A program made the translations under genes and the position numbers. The notes below the pieces were generated by a model. The model searched no databases. It saw only the letters and a program-made list of their open reading frames with translations, and was not told the DNA's origin. Source: Eremophila alpestris peregrina (lineage: Eukaryota > Chordata > Aves > Passeriformes > Alaudidae). From it: DNA of 64,000 nucleotides. The stretch is from positions 4,506,589 to 4,570,588 of the forward strand of contig WMCF01000032.1 of the NCBI GenBank assembly GCA_009792885.1, given 5' to 3'. Shown piece by piece: positions 30,166-43,662 of the stretch. The stretch's first letter is position 1. Every line of letters begins with the position of its first letter.

Positions 30166-33100
30166 GAGATGGGGGTTCCTGGACCTCAGAAGCAGGGCTG
30201 TGTTCAGGGTCTGCCTTTCCCTGCCTGGGACACTGTAACAGCAGAGGAGCCCCAAGCACAGGCTGAGAGGCCAAATTCCCAGCACTTTACAATTCCCCCT
30301 TGGAAGCTTTTTGGCTGCTGGAGGCCTGGGTTATTTCTGGATGCACTCGGCAGGAGTCTTTTTCTCTTGGTTCATAGCAGGGATGAACAAAGAGCTCAGC
30401 TCTGTGCCTGCACAGAGACAGCCCCACTGCCCTGGCAGCACCCACACCAGCTGTGTGCCCTCTCCTCTCCCTGCTCTCCAGCCCAGGGATGAGCTCCCAA
30501 GTGTGGGGATCAACTCCTGAACTGCTCCCTGTATGAGCCAGAGACGCAGGAAAGTCTCTTCCCTCCTCTCACCTTTAAGTCAGACCATTTTAGCCCAAGT
30601 GGCCAGCAGCTCCCACTCCTCACAAGGGGTCTGTCCTGCTCCCTGGACATCCTCCTGCATCCCTGCTCGAAGAAGCTCAGAGATTTTTGGGCTGCACAAA
30701 TGCCTCAGCTCCTAAGAGGGCTCTTGGGACAGAAAAACAAGGTTTCTTAAGCAAGCCAGAGATGCTAAGCCTCAAAATAAGTGACAGCCACTTGCGGTGT
30801 CACTGCATTGCCCACATTGCCACAGCTGCTCTGGGCATTTTTATCAGCTTTGCCCTTCTCCTGTTGCTTTTGTGTTTTATTCTGAGGCACCCACTCACCC
30901 CTCACGCCTTGGGGTGGGCAGCAGCCTCTGCCTGGAGCCCACTCCTCCACCTGTGCCTGAGTAGGAGGCTGTGACAGCCCCCAGGTCACCTCTGGGCAGG
31001 TCTGCAGAGGGATTAACAGGAGAAATCCCATTTTTAAAATGCCAAATGTATCGAATAAATGATGCTGTTACAGATTTAGAAAGGAAACACAGGCAGCACT
31101 CAGAAGTTCTGGTTTGGCAGCAATGTGGGCACCCTGCAGGCAGGAGGTGTTTGGGTTTGGAGGGTGAGGAATGGTTTTAGGGCTATGATTGCTCCTCTGC
31201 TCCCAGAGAGGGGTCTGGGAAGGGCTGGCTCTACAGAAGGCTCTGATTTTGCATAGAGCTATTCAAGAGAGCCAGGCTTGACCTGGAAGGGTTAAATTCA
31301 CCCAGTTCATGCAGCAGACTGGTCCCATTCCCCTCCCCATCACCCAGCCCGGTGGTGTCCAGCTGCAGCATCAGGAAGAAGGGGTTGTAGCCCCTGCTCT
31401 GACCACCCACAGCTGCCCTGCCTGCTCCTCCAGGCAGCTGAACAAGCACCCAGCACTGGGGGATCGTGGGCTTAGTGGTCCTGAGAGGCAAAGAGGGGTG
31501 AGGGAGGTGGGAAAGGCACTGGGTGAGGCAGATGGGGACAGGAGATGAAGAGATGACCTTAACCCTTGCACCTGGAGTGGGGCAGGTGGCTGGGAGGAGG
31601 TGGGTGGTCTCTGGTCCTCATCAGAGAGGTCCCTTCTAAGCCTCCATGTGTGGGGAGCTGGCAGGAGTACAAAGAACTGGGATTTGGGACTGCCAGGATT
31701 CATTTTGGCCACAGGTTTTCCTGGCCTGGCTGCAGCTCAGAGAAAAGTGATCTGGCACCTGGGATCCCAAAATGCCCCAACTCACCTCACACTCAGCCCC
31801 AGGGACTCCTCTCTTGGATCCAGTCCCCAGCTGAGCCTCTGGAAGACACCTGCTAAGATCTTTCCAGAAGGCTGAAGGCAGCTGGAGGGTCCTTTTGGTC
31901 CCATCCCAGTCAGGGCATGGTGGCAGTTCCTGGGGACAGTGGGACAGGGAGCTGGTGTGAGGTGGCAGCTGGAGTGGGAAGGCTGTGCCCCTGAGCAGAG
32001 GGGTCAGCATGGCACCAGGCACCTTCATTCCACTGCAACCACCCCATGGAGGTTTCTCCTTCAGCCTTTCCTTGCTCAGAGGGAAGTACAATGGGGGAGT
32101 AGAAAGAACAGCCCATTTTAGACACCTGGAGGAGACCATTTCTGCCACAGGCTTCTCACAGACAAGGACCTTTTTCCTGTAACAGCCCTGAAGGACTGAA
32201 CTTGGGAACCAGCACCAAGCCCCACGAGGTGCCAGGAGACATGGACACTGCCCTGGTGCCCCCACACCTCCTGCCCCTGCCATCAGCTGCTGCTCTCCAC
32301 GGAAATTTGCCCTTTTTCCCCCTGACAGCAAACCCTGCCCAGTGCTGGGTCTGATGCTCCAGGCTCCCAGCATCAATCCATCTGCCAGGCTTGGTGTCAC
32401 AAGTGCATCATGGAAAATGCTATTGATCCACCAAGGTGGGGACTTAATTTGAGGGCTCTAATGAGGCAGTGATTTAACCTTATCACACAAAGGTAAGTGG
32501 AACTGCTGGGTGCCCTGTGCCTGAGGGAACCTGGTGGTGCACCCAGCTGCTCGTGTGGGAAGGAGCCTCCAAGGGCACATTGGGAAGGGCTGGGCTTGTG
32601 TCCAGAACTGATTCAACATCTCCTTGTGCTGGGGTGTCCAGGCTCTGGCTCCTGGTTCTGCCCAAAGTCACAGGGGAGTTCAGATCCCAGATGATCTCTG
32701 AGCTGCCTCTCTCAGCATTGCTGTCTCTAGTGCTTTCCTCCATCTCCTGGCTCCTTCCTTCCCATCTCCTGGCTCCTTCCTCCCCTCCCAACTAATGGAA
32801 GCCTCTTAGTGCCTCGAGTTAATGTACTGCTTCAAAACAGCTTGTCCTGGCTTCACAAAAGGGTAGAAAACTCAGGGGAGAGCACTCATTAGGAGACTTC
32901 CAGCCTGCCACCAATTCACTTTACATCTCTGATGAAGTCCTTTATTCCAATTTCCTCATTAATGCACCACATTAACATGATCACTCTTTAACTCGGATGT
33001 ATTTGCCCTCCCTTCCCTCAGGCCATGCAGCTGAGCTGCCTGGACATCTTTGGCTCTCCGGGGCCTTTGGGACACAGCTAGGACAGAACTGAGTGTCCCC

Positions 33101-33878
33101 AGGACTAAAGCACTGCTGTGGGATGGAGCAGAGAGCCCCAGCCCTGCCCAAAGGCAGCCAGGAGGGCAATGGGGCAGCCGAGCACTGCCTGAGGTGCTCC
33201 TCAGCTGTGAACAGCCAGGCACAGGGAGAGCAAGGAGGGAAGGTACAGCCCTCACTGATCCATGGGCTGGGGAACGTGTCCTCTGTGGCCTGGGGCAGCT
33301 CTCACCCACACCAGCAGCTCAGTTTTACAAACCATCAGGGGGATGACTTTAATTCCGAGTCCTCTCCTGCACACAGCAATGATTTTTCCAACCACCCTGA
33401 CCATGAGCTCACATTATCAACCTCCACTGTGCTGGGTCCAACAGAGCCCTGATCCTTCCTGGATTGCCGAGATACCACCACCATCCCCTGCTCCCTCCAG
33501 AAGTGTTTCCTCTCCTCAGCTGGAAGCAGGTGCAGGCTCCTGATAACTCTTCTTTCTGTCCACAAAGGAAATGGGCCGTGAGAACAGCCCTGCACACTGC
33601 AGGATGACAGCCCTGCTCCCACTGCAGATGACTCTTCCCTGCTCTCTGCCAGGCCTGGGAAAGTGAGACACTGTGAATAGAAAACAAAGGCTTAAATGTC
33701 CCTAAGCCAGAGATCCCAGTGATGTCTCAGCACACCCTAACAACGAGGATCTCCTCCTCCTCCTCACAGCTGGTGGAGGCAGGACACGAGCACATGGTGG
33801 AATGACTGTCCCTGCATTCAGGACTGTTGTTTTCAGCTAGAAGAGGGTCTCAGCACACAGAGAGGAGGGTATCATATG
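30166..33878. other. No gene seen
   Basis: No recognisable gene. A 22-base tandem duplication (CATCTCCTGGCTCCTTCC core) lies at 32741-32784. A perfect splice-donor-like AAAG|GTAAGT occurs at 32489-32498, without a recognisable exon. The AT-balanced stretch 32400-32495 and the segment 32810-33000 look less GC-rich than their flanks. Confidence 0.5.
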
Positions 33879-33983
33879 GGGCTTGGAGCAGTGGGTCTGG
33901 TGGAAGGTGTCCCTGCCCACAGCAGGGGTTGGAATGAGATGAGCTTTAAGGTCCCTTCCAACTCAAATACTCTGTGATTCTGT
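33879..33983 (+). mobile_element. CR1 LINE 3' fragment
   Basis: GGGGCTTGGAGCAGTGGGTC, GTGGAAGGTGTCCCTGCCCA, GATGAGCTTTAAGGTCCCTT and the terminal CTGTGATTCTG give the complete CR1 3' end on the plus strand. Confidence 0.93.
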
Positions 33984-34639
33984 TCCAATCATGGCAGGCA
34001 CTGGTATCTGTGCAGAGCTGAATTGTCCCATGAGCTCTTGGTATAACCAGCCTCAGCATCAGGTGAAGGTACTGTCCTGATGGTCTCAGGAGCAGGTGGC
34101 TGGAAACAACATCCTGAGGTTCATACACTCTTCCCAGCTGTGTATGAGCATCTTCCTCCTTCTGCTCCAGGAGATCCAGGCAGTGAGTGTGAATCCTCAC
34201 AGAGAAGTGTGGTCTAACCCACACGTGAAGAAAAAACATCAAAGAACAAAAAAGAAACAAGCCCAACAACAAACCAGAAAAGCTTTTGGAAACTGAGGAA
34301 GAATCACAGAGTGATGGGAAGGAGAGCCACAAAGCTCTTTGCCTTTTTCTTCTCCAGGCAGGCCTCAAGCCTACCAGATCCACATCTCCTCTAAAGCCTG
34401 GCCAACTTCACCCAGGTAAAGAGGCACCAGAGGTCCACCCAAGGGGAGGGTCAGGGAGGGATTTCCCCCTCCTCTCCTTGCTCCCCACCCACCACGAGCC
34501 GCTGAGGGCGAGCAGCGGGGTCAGTGGGCTTTCCCCGGGGACACACCGTGCTCTCTCACCTGGCTCCCCACTCGTCTGTGCACATTCACCAAACACTCAC
34601 AGCTCCAGAGACACGTTCTCCCCAACACCCTGCCTCCCT

Positions 34640-34860
34640 CGCCGCCTCCTGCCGAGCCTCGTACGTCAGCGCCTGTGGGGGAGAAGCGGTGGGCTGGGGA
34701 CCGAACTTTGGTCTGCGTGGGCAGCTCCCGCACGCAGCAGCAAGGGCGAAGTTTAACGAGGGTGTTCCACGGGATGCAGCAGCTCGAGAAACCCCCCAAG
34801 ATCTCCGCCGTGGTGGCTGGGTTGCGTTAATGCGGCGATCACGCATCAGGAATGCCGAAA
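34640..34860. promoter_or_regulatory. CpG-enriched patch containing TACGTCA
   Basis: CpG-enriched sequence (about 20 CpGs in 220 bases) with TCGTACGTCAGCGCC at 34659-34673, including a TACGTCA CRE-like half. The surroundings are CpG-poor. No TATA box and no recognisable exon. It could be a small CpG-island promoter or a recently unmethylated enhancer. Confidence 0.3.
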
Positions 34861-36365
34861 GGAAGGGTTTTGGGGAGGGGATGTGGGGAGAGGCAGAGGG
34901 ACTAGGAGAGGATAAAGAACTGAGGACCCCTGTCCTTTCTCACTCTTTGACATGCAAATCGAATTGGCCTTTCTAAGAGCGGTGAAAAAACCTCTACATC
35001 TTGGCAGGGCTCGGAGAGATGAGGCTAAGGCAGATCCATGGAATAACTGCCTCCTGCAGCCAGCCTGAAATTGTACCCTACAGCGTCTCACAGAGTCCTG
35101 CCCACGCCTCCAGCAACCCCCATTTTAAACCCAGTCAGCACTGGGATTCCTCTGCAGCCATGAGTTGCAAATAGGTTGCTGGGAGAGACAGATGCCCAGG
35201 GAGAAAGGTTAAACAGGCATTGTGCTCCAAGGGGGGAAAAGAGAAGGATCCAATTCAGCTTTGCAGTTTCTAAAACAGTCTCATGAGATCCTGAGTGAAG
35301 TGTGCGCAAGCACTTTTGGCAAGGAGAAACAAAAGACCTGAGAGGAGCGAGAGGAAGGATGAATGAACAAAACACAGGAAAGCTGCACATGTTTTCAGTC
35401 CCTCAAGTTCACTCATCTCTCTTTTCATGCCCAAGGCCTTTTCTTCTTGAGGCACCTTTGGGAAAGGTAGGAAATGGGGGGTGGGAGATTTCTACTACAG
35501 GGTTTAGCACCAGATCCTATTAACTAAAAAGAACGGGAGCAAGGAGAAATTCCCGAGGCGAGAAAAAAAATCCATCATTAATTGGCAGGTCCCTGATGGG
35601 GCTGAAGCGGAGATGTTGAGCCAAATTCAATTACAGACCTGGTCAGGATCAGGCAGGAAGATGTGGCTTCTTTCACTGTGTCAATTAAAGAAGCGACTGG
35701 GAACGATAGACTTCTCTGACCCATGAGTCAAAACAAGCTTCCATCCGGCACTGCCTGATGGCCCCGTGACTCCCACTGGGAACAGATGGGCTCATGGGCA
35801 GTGCAGGGATGCCAGAAGGCCTTCTTGCAGGCTGGGCACTCGACAGAACCCAGCCTTGTGCCCGCTGCAGGAATTGCTGTTCTCTGCAGGAAGGTGGCAT
35901 CGTTAACAGTAATTAATTTGCAGCCACTGTCGCTACCTGAACAGAGCCGAGCGCGGCACCGCTGAGCCAGCAGCTCCCTCACCAGATTTCGGGTCTCTCT
36001 TTAGCATTTCCCTTAGGGAATGAGGAAATAACTGGCCATGGGAAGAGGGAAAGGGCAGAGAAGCTTTCAAAAAGGTGTCTGGGCACTAAAAGCTCTGCAT
36101 GAAATCACCCCCCCTTGCCTGGCTGATGGAAGCAGCTCCCCTCACACCACCTGGTGCTGCACATCCTGAACCCTCCTGGTACCACAGCAAAAAAGTAGAT
36201 GTCAGTAGAATATCACATCCTTTTCACTGTCCTCCACGTTAGGCTAGGTTTGGGTATCCCTAATTTTCGATTTTCCATCATTTCCCCTGCAGCAAGGCTC
36301 AGCTGGGCAGGGCTCTGAGAACATGGCCCTGGTAAGAGATGGGGCAGAACATGGTCACACTCCCT
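34861..36365. other. No gene seen
   Basis: No recognisable gene or repeat in this interval. Confidence 0.5.
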
Positions 36366-36462
36366 GCAGCCTGGTCTGATGGAAGGTGTCCCTGCTCATG
36401 GCAGGGGTTGGAACCAGATGAGCTTTAAGGTCACTTCCAACCCAAGCCATTCTGGGATTCAA
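36366..36462 (+). mobile_element. CR1 LINE 3' fragment
   Basis: GCAGCCTGGTCTGATGGAAG, ATGGCAGGGGTTGGAACCAG and TAAGGTCACTTCCAACCCAA, then CATTCTGGGATTC, match the CR1 3' end on the plus strand, truncated at its 5' side. Confidence 0.92.
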
Positions 36463-39400
36463 TGCTTGATTCCTGCTGGATTCAGGTGGGCAGGAGTGCA
36501 TCCTTCCTTTGTAGGATCAGAAAACTTCAAAGGAGCCTCCCTCTGCTTCACCACCACTTTCTGTTCTACCTGGGAATAACCTGCACATCCTCCCATTTCC
36601 AGCTAACTGCTCTCTTCAAAGCAGTAACAGCACTGTGTTCCCACTGACACCATTTTACACCTTAAAAAGGATCTCTCTTTCTCCAGATTCCCCTTCAAGG
36701 GCTGAGAACATCCTTTCTTCTACTCGTTCCTGCTACTTTCCTTCTCCTTTGAAGATATTTGTTTTATTGAACAGTCTCCTTTTGCAGCCCATGCAGCCTA
36801 TTTCTTACCATCCTGGATCCATCATGCTTGGCCTGATCACAGGATACCATGGGTAGCTTCAAAGCCTTCTGGGCATCCTCATACAATCCCTCAAAAACAA
36901 AACCAAAACAAAACAAAAAAAGTGAGAAAACAGATACCAGAAAGGTCTGATTCCACTCTGGGAGCACAGAATGCAGGACTCCAAGGAATAAGCTGGATAA
37001 GGACTGATCCTGGGCTCTCTGTGGAGCAGCTGAAACCAGGAGTACCACAAAGTTATGAAGAACAAAGAGTTCCTATACAAACATCTCTATATATTTATAG
37101 CTCTTGAATGTTCCTTTCCTGTTGGTGCATAAGTGGCATTGCCAACACCTGGGGAAAGAGATCCTCAGGAGATGAGCTAATTGATGGAATTATTCCTGGT
37201 TGTTTAATGGATAGCTGCTAATTGATGGAAGAGGCTGAGCAGGGGGACTCTGCTGTTGGAAGAACTTCTCTGAGGCCTTGGGAGGGAGAAAGAAGCCAAG
37301 AACAAAGGATCTGTGCAGTGTCAGGCAGGGCCTGGAACGGGAGGAATTCCTCTTTCTCGTGTTCTTGGCTTATTTACAAAGATTCCCAAAACTCCTGTAA
37401 GGAGCAGATGAGCAGGATGAGCAATGCTTCATTCCCAGCCCCAGAGCACAGTCCCAGCAGCAAAGGGAGAGGTTTGTTACAGCCAATAGAACCCAGCAGT
37501 GTGTAAGGAAAGGAGCTTTTCTACTGCAGCTCCTCAGCAAACCCTCAGCTCGGGGTACCCTGAGGGTGTGGGGATCACAAGTCGAGGTCTGTGACTTCCC
37601 CTGACCCCCAGCACTGGTGGTGTGGAAGGAACAGGCTGTGGCTGTCATCAGAGCTCCAGGAAAGAGCAGGGGGGGAAAGTGTCCTGTCCTTCTGCCTGTA
37701 AGCCTTTGGGCTCATGCCTGAGTCACTTCTCCATCCAACAGAGCACCTTCATGCTCCAAGACTCTTCCAGCACCCCTCCCCTTCTTTCGCTGCCTTTCTC
37801 AGCTTCCTCAGAGCCCAGAAGGTATTGAGAGGTGCTGGAGGTGAAAGGCAAGGCAGCCTCCACTCGGGATGGTAAGAAATGCTCTCCTGCCCCAGTCCTG
37901 GGGCTTGTTCCTGAGGAGACATGCCACATGTGTTCAGAAAAGCTGTCAGCAGGAAAGAAAGGAGGGGAGAGGAGGAAAAGGCACGTGCTGTACCCGCCAG
38001 CGCTGACTAAACCCTGAGGCTTTGTTTGCTTGGTCTCTCCAGCCCTATAAAAGTCAGATGAGGCTTTTAGCTGGGAGCCTGGGGAGGAACAGAGAGGTCT
38101 GGGATAAATTGCAGCAGCGTGGGCCATTCCCTCCTGTGCCTCCCCATCTGGGGGGCCCAAGGGAGCCATTTCAGGTCCTTTGGTCTTACAGGAATTCTTT
38201 GGTCTGGAGCTCCTTCTCCTGCAAATTTCTCCTTTTAGGAGCAGTTCCGTAAGGCCATAAAAAGTGCTGGACTTGTGAAAGGCTCAGCCTGAAGCTGAGC
38301 AGAGACTGAGAACAGAGAGAGGTTCAGTGACTCCTTCACCTCAGCCTTCCCTCCCCTACAGAGGCATAAGCCAGGACTAAAGGTCTCCCAAAGATGGGGA
38401 GAATTGGGGAGTAACAAGGCAAAGAGCACAAACACCCCAAACCCATTCCTCCAGCCTGGGAACTACCACGGCAGCAGCTGGAGCAGCAATTTTCCCTGCT
38501 GAGGAGGAAGGGAAGGAGTGAGGAGTGCTTAGCAGGGAGGTGTAAAGGGAAATCCTACTTTACAAGGGCCCAGTCAGTCCTGCTTGTACCAAGTGACAGA
38601 CCTGACAGGAACATGTGACAAAATACAAACAGTGTCTGGTGGGTACAAAACAGCAGCGGGGACTCGTCGCTCTCTGCCCCAGCAGGTATTTGGATGCTGA
38701 GAGACAGTTCCCAGGTAACACGTGGGGCTTCTTATTTGAAAACTGCTCCTTTTATTGTTATCTTTCCTCCCACTGCAAAAGGCAAAGAGAAAAGAGACAG
38801 GGAGAGGGAGAAGTCGTTTGACAAGCTGAAAACTTCTCTGGTGGGGAGGGGGGGGTGGTGGAAATGAATAAGTGGGGAAAAAATGAATAAGGGAGGAAGA
38901 ATAAAAGCGCAGGTGAAGAAGGAAATACGAAGTCAAAAGGCTCAGGGCTGACTCAGTGTGGTGCAGGGTTTGTGAGGGAGACTCTGCCTTTTGGAAATCA
39001 GTAATCCAAAGGGCTCTGCGTGTGTGCATAAAGTTACTGACTGACTGCATTACATCCACTTATCCCCCATTAAGCAGCAGGCTTCAGCTTGATCCCCAAC
39101 AGCAAGGAATTAGAGTAACTCTACCCTGCGTTTTTAGAAGGGTTTCCATCTCCCAGGAATCCAAAGTGCTTCAGCAGCCCTCCGGGGAATGCAGGACTGA
39201 CATCCAGATCCTTCTGGGGTGGAGACTGGCAGTGGGACAGGCTGCTGTGTGCAGCAGAGATGGGAGGGAACCCTGGTGCTTCTGTACAAAACTATAGGAT
39301 CTCTATTATGCAAGCAGAGTAGGAAAGGGTTGGCTTCCAAGGACACAGAATATAATTAGCCTATCTCAGAACAAGTAGTGATTCCTCCCCTGCTAAGCTG

Positions 39401-41020
39401 CTCTCAGTTCAGCTTCAAACAAATCATCTCTGCTCCCTGGCTGTGTCTCCACACGAGCACCAGACAGCTCTTCGTGTCTAGCAGGGGACCAGAGGCTGTA
39501 GGTCTCCATACAGTTACTGAACATTTTCAAAGCTGACTTAGAAAGTTTTTGTTCTTTTCTGCCCCCACTTCAGTTTTCCACCCCCTCAGCTGTACTGATG
39601 CAACTGCTTGTGGATCTATGGGGAAATGAGACCACAGAAATGATTTTTTTTTAATTCTTCTTCTTTTTTTCTTTTTTTTTAAGACACATTCACTTGCATC
39701 ACTTCAGCAGAGCAGCCCCCAGTCTCAGAGCAACACAAAGTTTGGTGAAGAGGTGGAAAGAAGCTCCCAAGGGGGGGAAGGAGGAAAGCAAAGGAGCCTC
39801 AGGTGCCTCCGTCAGCTCCAGCTATCCTGAGGTGCTCTGCTCTGGAGCCACCATGGCCATGCACGGCCCTGGTGACCCTGCAGCTCTGCCAAGCCAGCTC
39901 CATCCAGATGTCCCTGCAGCTGGCACGGGGGGACACTTACAACTCTCTTGTTTCAAAGATGCTTCTTTGCTTTGTGTCTCTGGCCTCCCTGCCATGCCCC
40001 AGCTGACTTCCCACATGGCAAAGCCACTTTGTCATGGATATCACTGGAACTGCTGCTTCTCATGGAGCAAAAGAAAAACTGGGAAGCTCTAGAAGAGGAG
40101 GAAACTGCAGCTCCCTCCAGGGGAAACAGAGACAGGTGAAAGTGCAGGGCTTCCAGATCATCCCAGACTTGTAGGGGAGAAATGGGAAAGGCCTTGAAGG
40201 AAGAGATGGAATCAGTGTTTAACATGACAGCACCCATGGAGGGCCCAGCACCTGTGAAGTTGGGAGCTGGGAGGGTTCACTTCTGCTACAACAGAGGGCA
40301 GTGGTCCTCAACCACTCTGCCTCTGCACCGCGTCCAAAAATCCTCCAGATGGGAGCTGGGGATGATTATGTTTGTTGCCTTGCACACAGCCATGTCCCCA
40401 TGCAAAGTGGTCAAACAGGGAGATGTCAAACTTCCCTTTACCCCCTCTGCACCCTCCAGACAGTGCATGAGAGGTACCTTGTTTATGGGCTTGACACTGG
40501 CTATGACTTAACCAGTTTTGACAGGGGTGATCCTATTTATAGGAGGAACTCCTAATGCCTCTCATTCAATGTCATGTTTGGGAAAAAGTGAGAAATGAAA
40601 CAGAAATGACCCCTGAGTTTCTACTTTCAGTAATGGAAATTTCAGCTGCTGACCTGGGCAGGATGGGCAGCACTGAGCCAGTTTACTCAAGGTCATTGAG
40701 AAATTCACATTACTGTCCAATTTCCCTTCTTTGAATGTCCTTCCTGGCTTGGCTTGGCACTCCTGATGCATTTTCAAGTTTTAATCCCTTACATTTTGGA
40801 GCCTTCCAGAAATTCAACCAAAACTCAGCCCATTCCATAAGGATGGGAATGTGAGGAGCTGAAGGAGAGGTGTTATTTCATAGATTGCCACTCAGGAGTT
40901 GCACAAATGCTTTGCTAAACACCCCTGAACGCAGGTCAAGCAGAGGAACATCCAACCAACCACCTTTATTGCTCCTGACACACCAAAGGCTTCAGCAGAG
41001 GTCAGATCTCATCGGGGCTG
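36463..41020. other. No gene seen; T-rich tract at 39644-39680
   Basis: No recognisable gene. Features noted: a TATA-like CCTATAAAAG at about 38043-38052 without supporting promoter context; GCTGACTCAGT at 38947-38957 (AP-1 type); and a T-rich low-complexity tract at 39644-39680. Confidence 0.5.
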
Positions 41021-41320
41021 CGGCTCCTCCCAAGGAGCTGTGCAGGGGCAGATCCAGTCTCTGCTCTCTGCGAGCAGGGACAGGACCCAGAGAACAGCTG
41101 GAGCTGTGTCAGGGAGGTTTAGGCTGGAGATCAGGAAAAGGGTGGTGGGGGACTGCCCAGGCTCCCCAGCCTGGTCACAGCCCCACAGCTGCCAGAGTTC
41201 CAGGAGTGTTTGGACAACACTCTCAGGGACAGGGTGGAATTGTTGGAGTATCTGAGCAGGGCCAGGAGTTGGACTGATGATCCTTGTTAGACCCTTCCAA
41301 CTCAGGATATTCTATGGTTC
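41021..41320 (+). mobile_element. CR1 LINE 3' fragment (GGAGTTGGACT-type tail)
   Basis: CTCCCAAGGAGCTGTGCAGG, GAGGTTTAGGCTGGAGATCA, AGGAGTGTTTGGACAACACT, GCCAGGAGTTGGACTGATGA and CAACTCAGGATATTCTATGG follow the CR1 subfamily whose tail ends in a TTCTATG-type repeat. It is about 300 bases, plus strand, and a different subfamily from the other copies in the window. Confidence 0.92.
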
Positions 41321-43394
41321 AACAAAAAAGCCTTTTTTTTTTAATCCCTGTGAGTTTTCCTAGCATCTCAAAGGACGGCTGGCCGTGCAGTTGGCCCTCC
41401 TCAAGTCCTCTGGTCACTCCCTCCTCAGAGGGGAGCACCCAGAGGTGCAGTGCTGTGTGATGAGCCGTGCCAGGAGACAGCACGTGTGCCAGGCATCCTG
41501 AGCTCCAGGCGGCTCCGATGACTCAGAGCCAGTCGCCTTTTTCCCTGCAGTGCAATTGTACCAGGCCCTGACAGCATCAGCTGGCTTTTATCACTGCTCC
41601 ACATCAGAGCTGTCAGTCCTGAAGACAATGGAAGGTGTGTGGAGGGGGAGGAATTGAGCATCTCTGCGCTCTGTTGGCTTCGCTGAATGATGCCAAAGTG
41701 GCGAGCAAAGAGGTTTTGATTAGCAGCAACAGCAGAGTTTTTGATTAGCAGCCTGCTGCAGCAAAGAGGCTCGGAGAACGTCAGTGAGTGTGGCAGCACT
41801 GAAGTAAAGAAATTATACTTCTGCAGCTTCCTCCACTGCTGTTTTGTGGGGAAGAGCTTGACTGGTGGTGATGAGAGCTCTGGAGCTGGATGGCTCATCC
41901 ATGCTCACAGCTCTGTGGATGGAGGGCACCTGTCTTCTGATCTGCTGGCTCCAGTGGGGTCTGCAAAGGGTTTGAGTCATTTCCTCAGTGCAACTCATCT
42001 TCCCCACGTGTAACTTCTCAAACTCACCTGTTGCTGTGGCAGTGACAACGACAGAGAAGGAAGAGACTTGAAAAGCAAAGTCATTTAGCGAACAAACAAA
42101 AGCCTCGAGCGAACAGAAAGATCAGATTTTGCCAGCTGCTGAGTCCTCTGCCAAGGAGGAGAAGGGTGTTTGTGCCTCCCTCAGGCATGTCACGGAGTGT
42201 CCTGTGGGCCAGGTTTGCTGGGAGGATCACCCACGTGGATTCCCAAACCGCCCCTGTCCCGTGCCTCTCCCTCGCGCTCGGGGGCCGCTTCCTGCGAACG
42301 CCCACGGAGCGATTCCTTCTCTCCCTGCACCTCCCTGATGAGATGCCAGTGGAAAAGCTGACAGCAGCAATGCCCAGGTTCTGTTTGCCTGTCAGCTCTG
42401 CCTTGTTTCATTCCTTCTCAGCAGACTTGCACCTGCCTGTTGTCCTCGTCTTGCACTTATGCACCCAAGTCCCCCAGCACAGAAATCTGCTTTTTATTCT
42501 GTTTCTAAAGCACAGAGCACAAGGACTTTGATGCCATCCAGATACTATGTTTATCCTAAAACTAGAGCTAAGGAAAGTGTTATATTGATTATTTTCCAGA
42601 CTCAAAGGTTAGGTTCAAAGCAGGGTAAGTGATTTGGAACAGGTCTCAGGAAATCTGTGAACAGTGTCAGAACAGGGTCTGTTCCTCTCAAAACTCAATC
42701 CAAAACCTGAAGCAGAAGTCCATCCTTCTCTCCAGGATGGACTTAAAACAAGACTGTTTTCTAAAGTGTTGAGGCATTATGTAAAATAAATTAGCTTGGT
42801 CTGTGCAGGCCCAAGTACAATGGGTTTCTAAATTAAGCCCTTGTAAATGGAAATGGTGAGACAGGTGTGAGAGAAGATACCTACGGGCTGGAAAGCTTAA
42901 TCAGAAATGAAAGTAGCTGAATGGGCCAGCCAGTGATTTCAGCAAGTATTACGTGGTGTTGCTGCAAAACAGCAACAAAATGGCCGTTGTTTTATTGATC
43001 CCACACAACCTGCTCTGCCCATGCTGCTGATGCACTCAGGCACTGTGTCACCAGTTCCTGGGAGCTGCTGCAGTGACAGAAGTCACCACTTGTCCCTGGG
43101 CCCTGTATGAGCCCCAGCCTGTGAGTTTCCATCCAGCCCCCACAGGTGAAGTGCCCTGTGATGACCAACTGGCATTTCATCTCCACAGTATTCCTCTGGA
43201 AGTGACACATGGGGAAAAGAACACATTCAACACCAGGACAAAAGCTACAAAATAAGCAGAAAGGGAGGAAGCTTAAAAATTAATGAGAGCTCAAAGTGCT
43301 GTCAAATTTTTCCTCCTCTTGCCCTTTCTGGACACACAGCCATCACCAAAGATTAAAACTGATCGACTGACCAAGGTTAGGGCAGAGCAGATGT
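41321..43394. other. No gene seen
   Basis: No recognisable gene. A T run at about 41332-41343 follows the CR1 copy. From about 42.5 kb rightwards the sequence becomes visibly more AT-rich. Confidence 0.5.
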
Positions 43395-43662
43395 GATAAT
43401 AGGAAAAAAGGGAATGGCTTCAAATTGCCAGAGGTCAGGGTTAGATGGGATATTGTGAAGAAATTATTCCCTGTGAGGGTGGGGAGGCCCTGGCACAGTT
43501 TGCCAGGAGAAGCTGTGGCTGTCCCATCCCTGGAAGTGTCCAAGACCACATTGGACAGGGCTTGAAGCCACCTGGTCTAGTGGGAGTTGTCCCTGCCCAT
43601 GGCAGGGAGGTTGGAACAGGATGATCTTTAAGTTTCCTTCAACAAAAGCCATTTTAGGATTC
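43395..43662 (+). mobile_element. CR1 LINE 3' fragment
   Basis: GGGAATGGCTTCAAATTGCC, GATATTGTGAAGAAATTATT, GGGGAGGCCCTGGCACAGTT, CCATCCCTGGAAGTGTCCAA, CTGCCCATGGCAGGGAGGTT and a diverged ATTTTAGGATTC end form a nearly co-linear 270-base CR1 3' end, plus strand. Confidence 0.93.

Noticed and set aside
32489..32498. Perfect splice-donor-like AAAG|GTAAGT, with similar sites at 42.6 and 63.3 kb
   Set aside because: No upstream exon with a recognisable protein or acceptor; a few such matches are expected by chance in 64 kb.
38043..38052. TATA-box-like CCTATAAAAG
   Set aside because: No CpG enrichment, no upstream motifs and no exon downstream; a lone TATAAAA is common.
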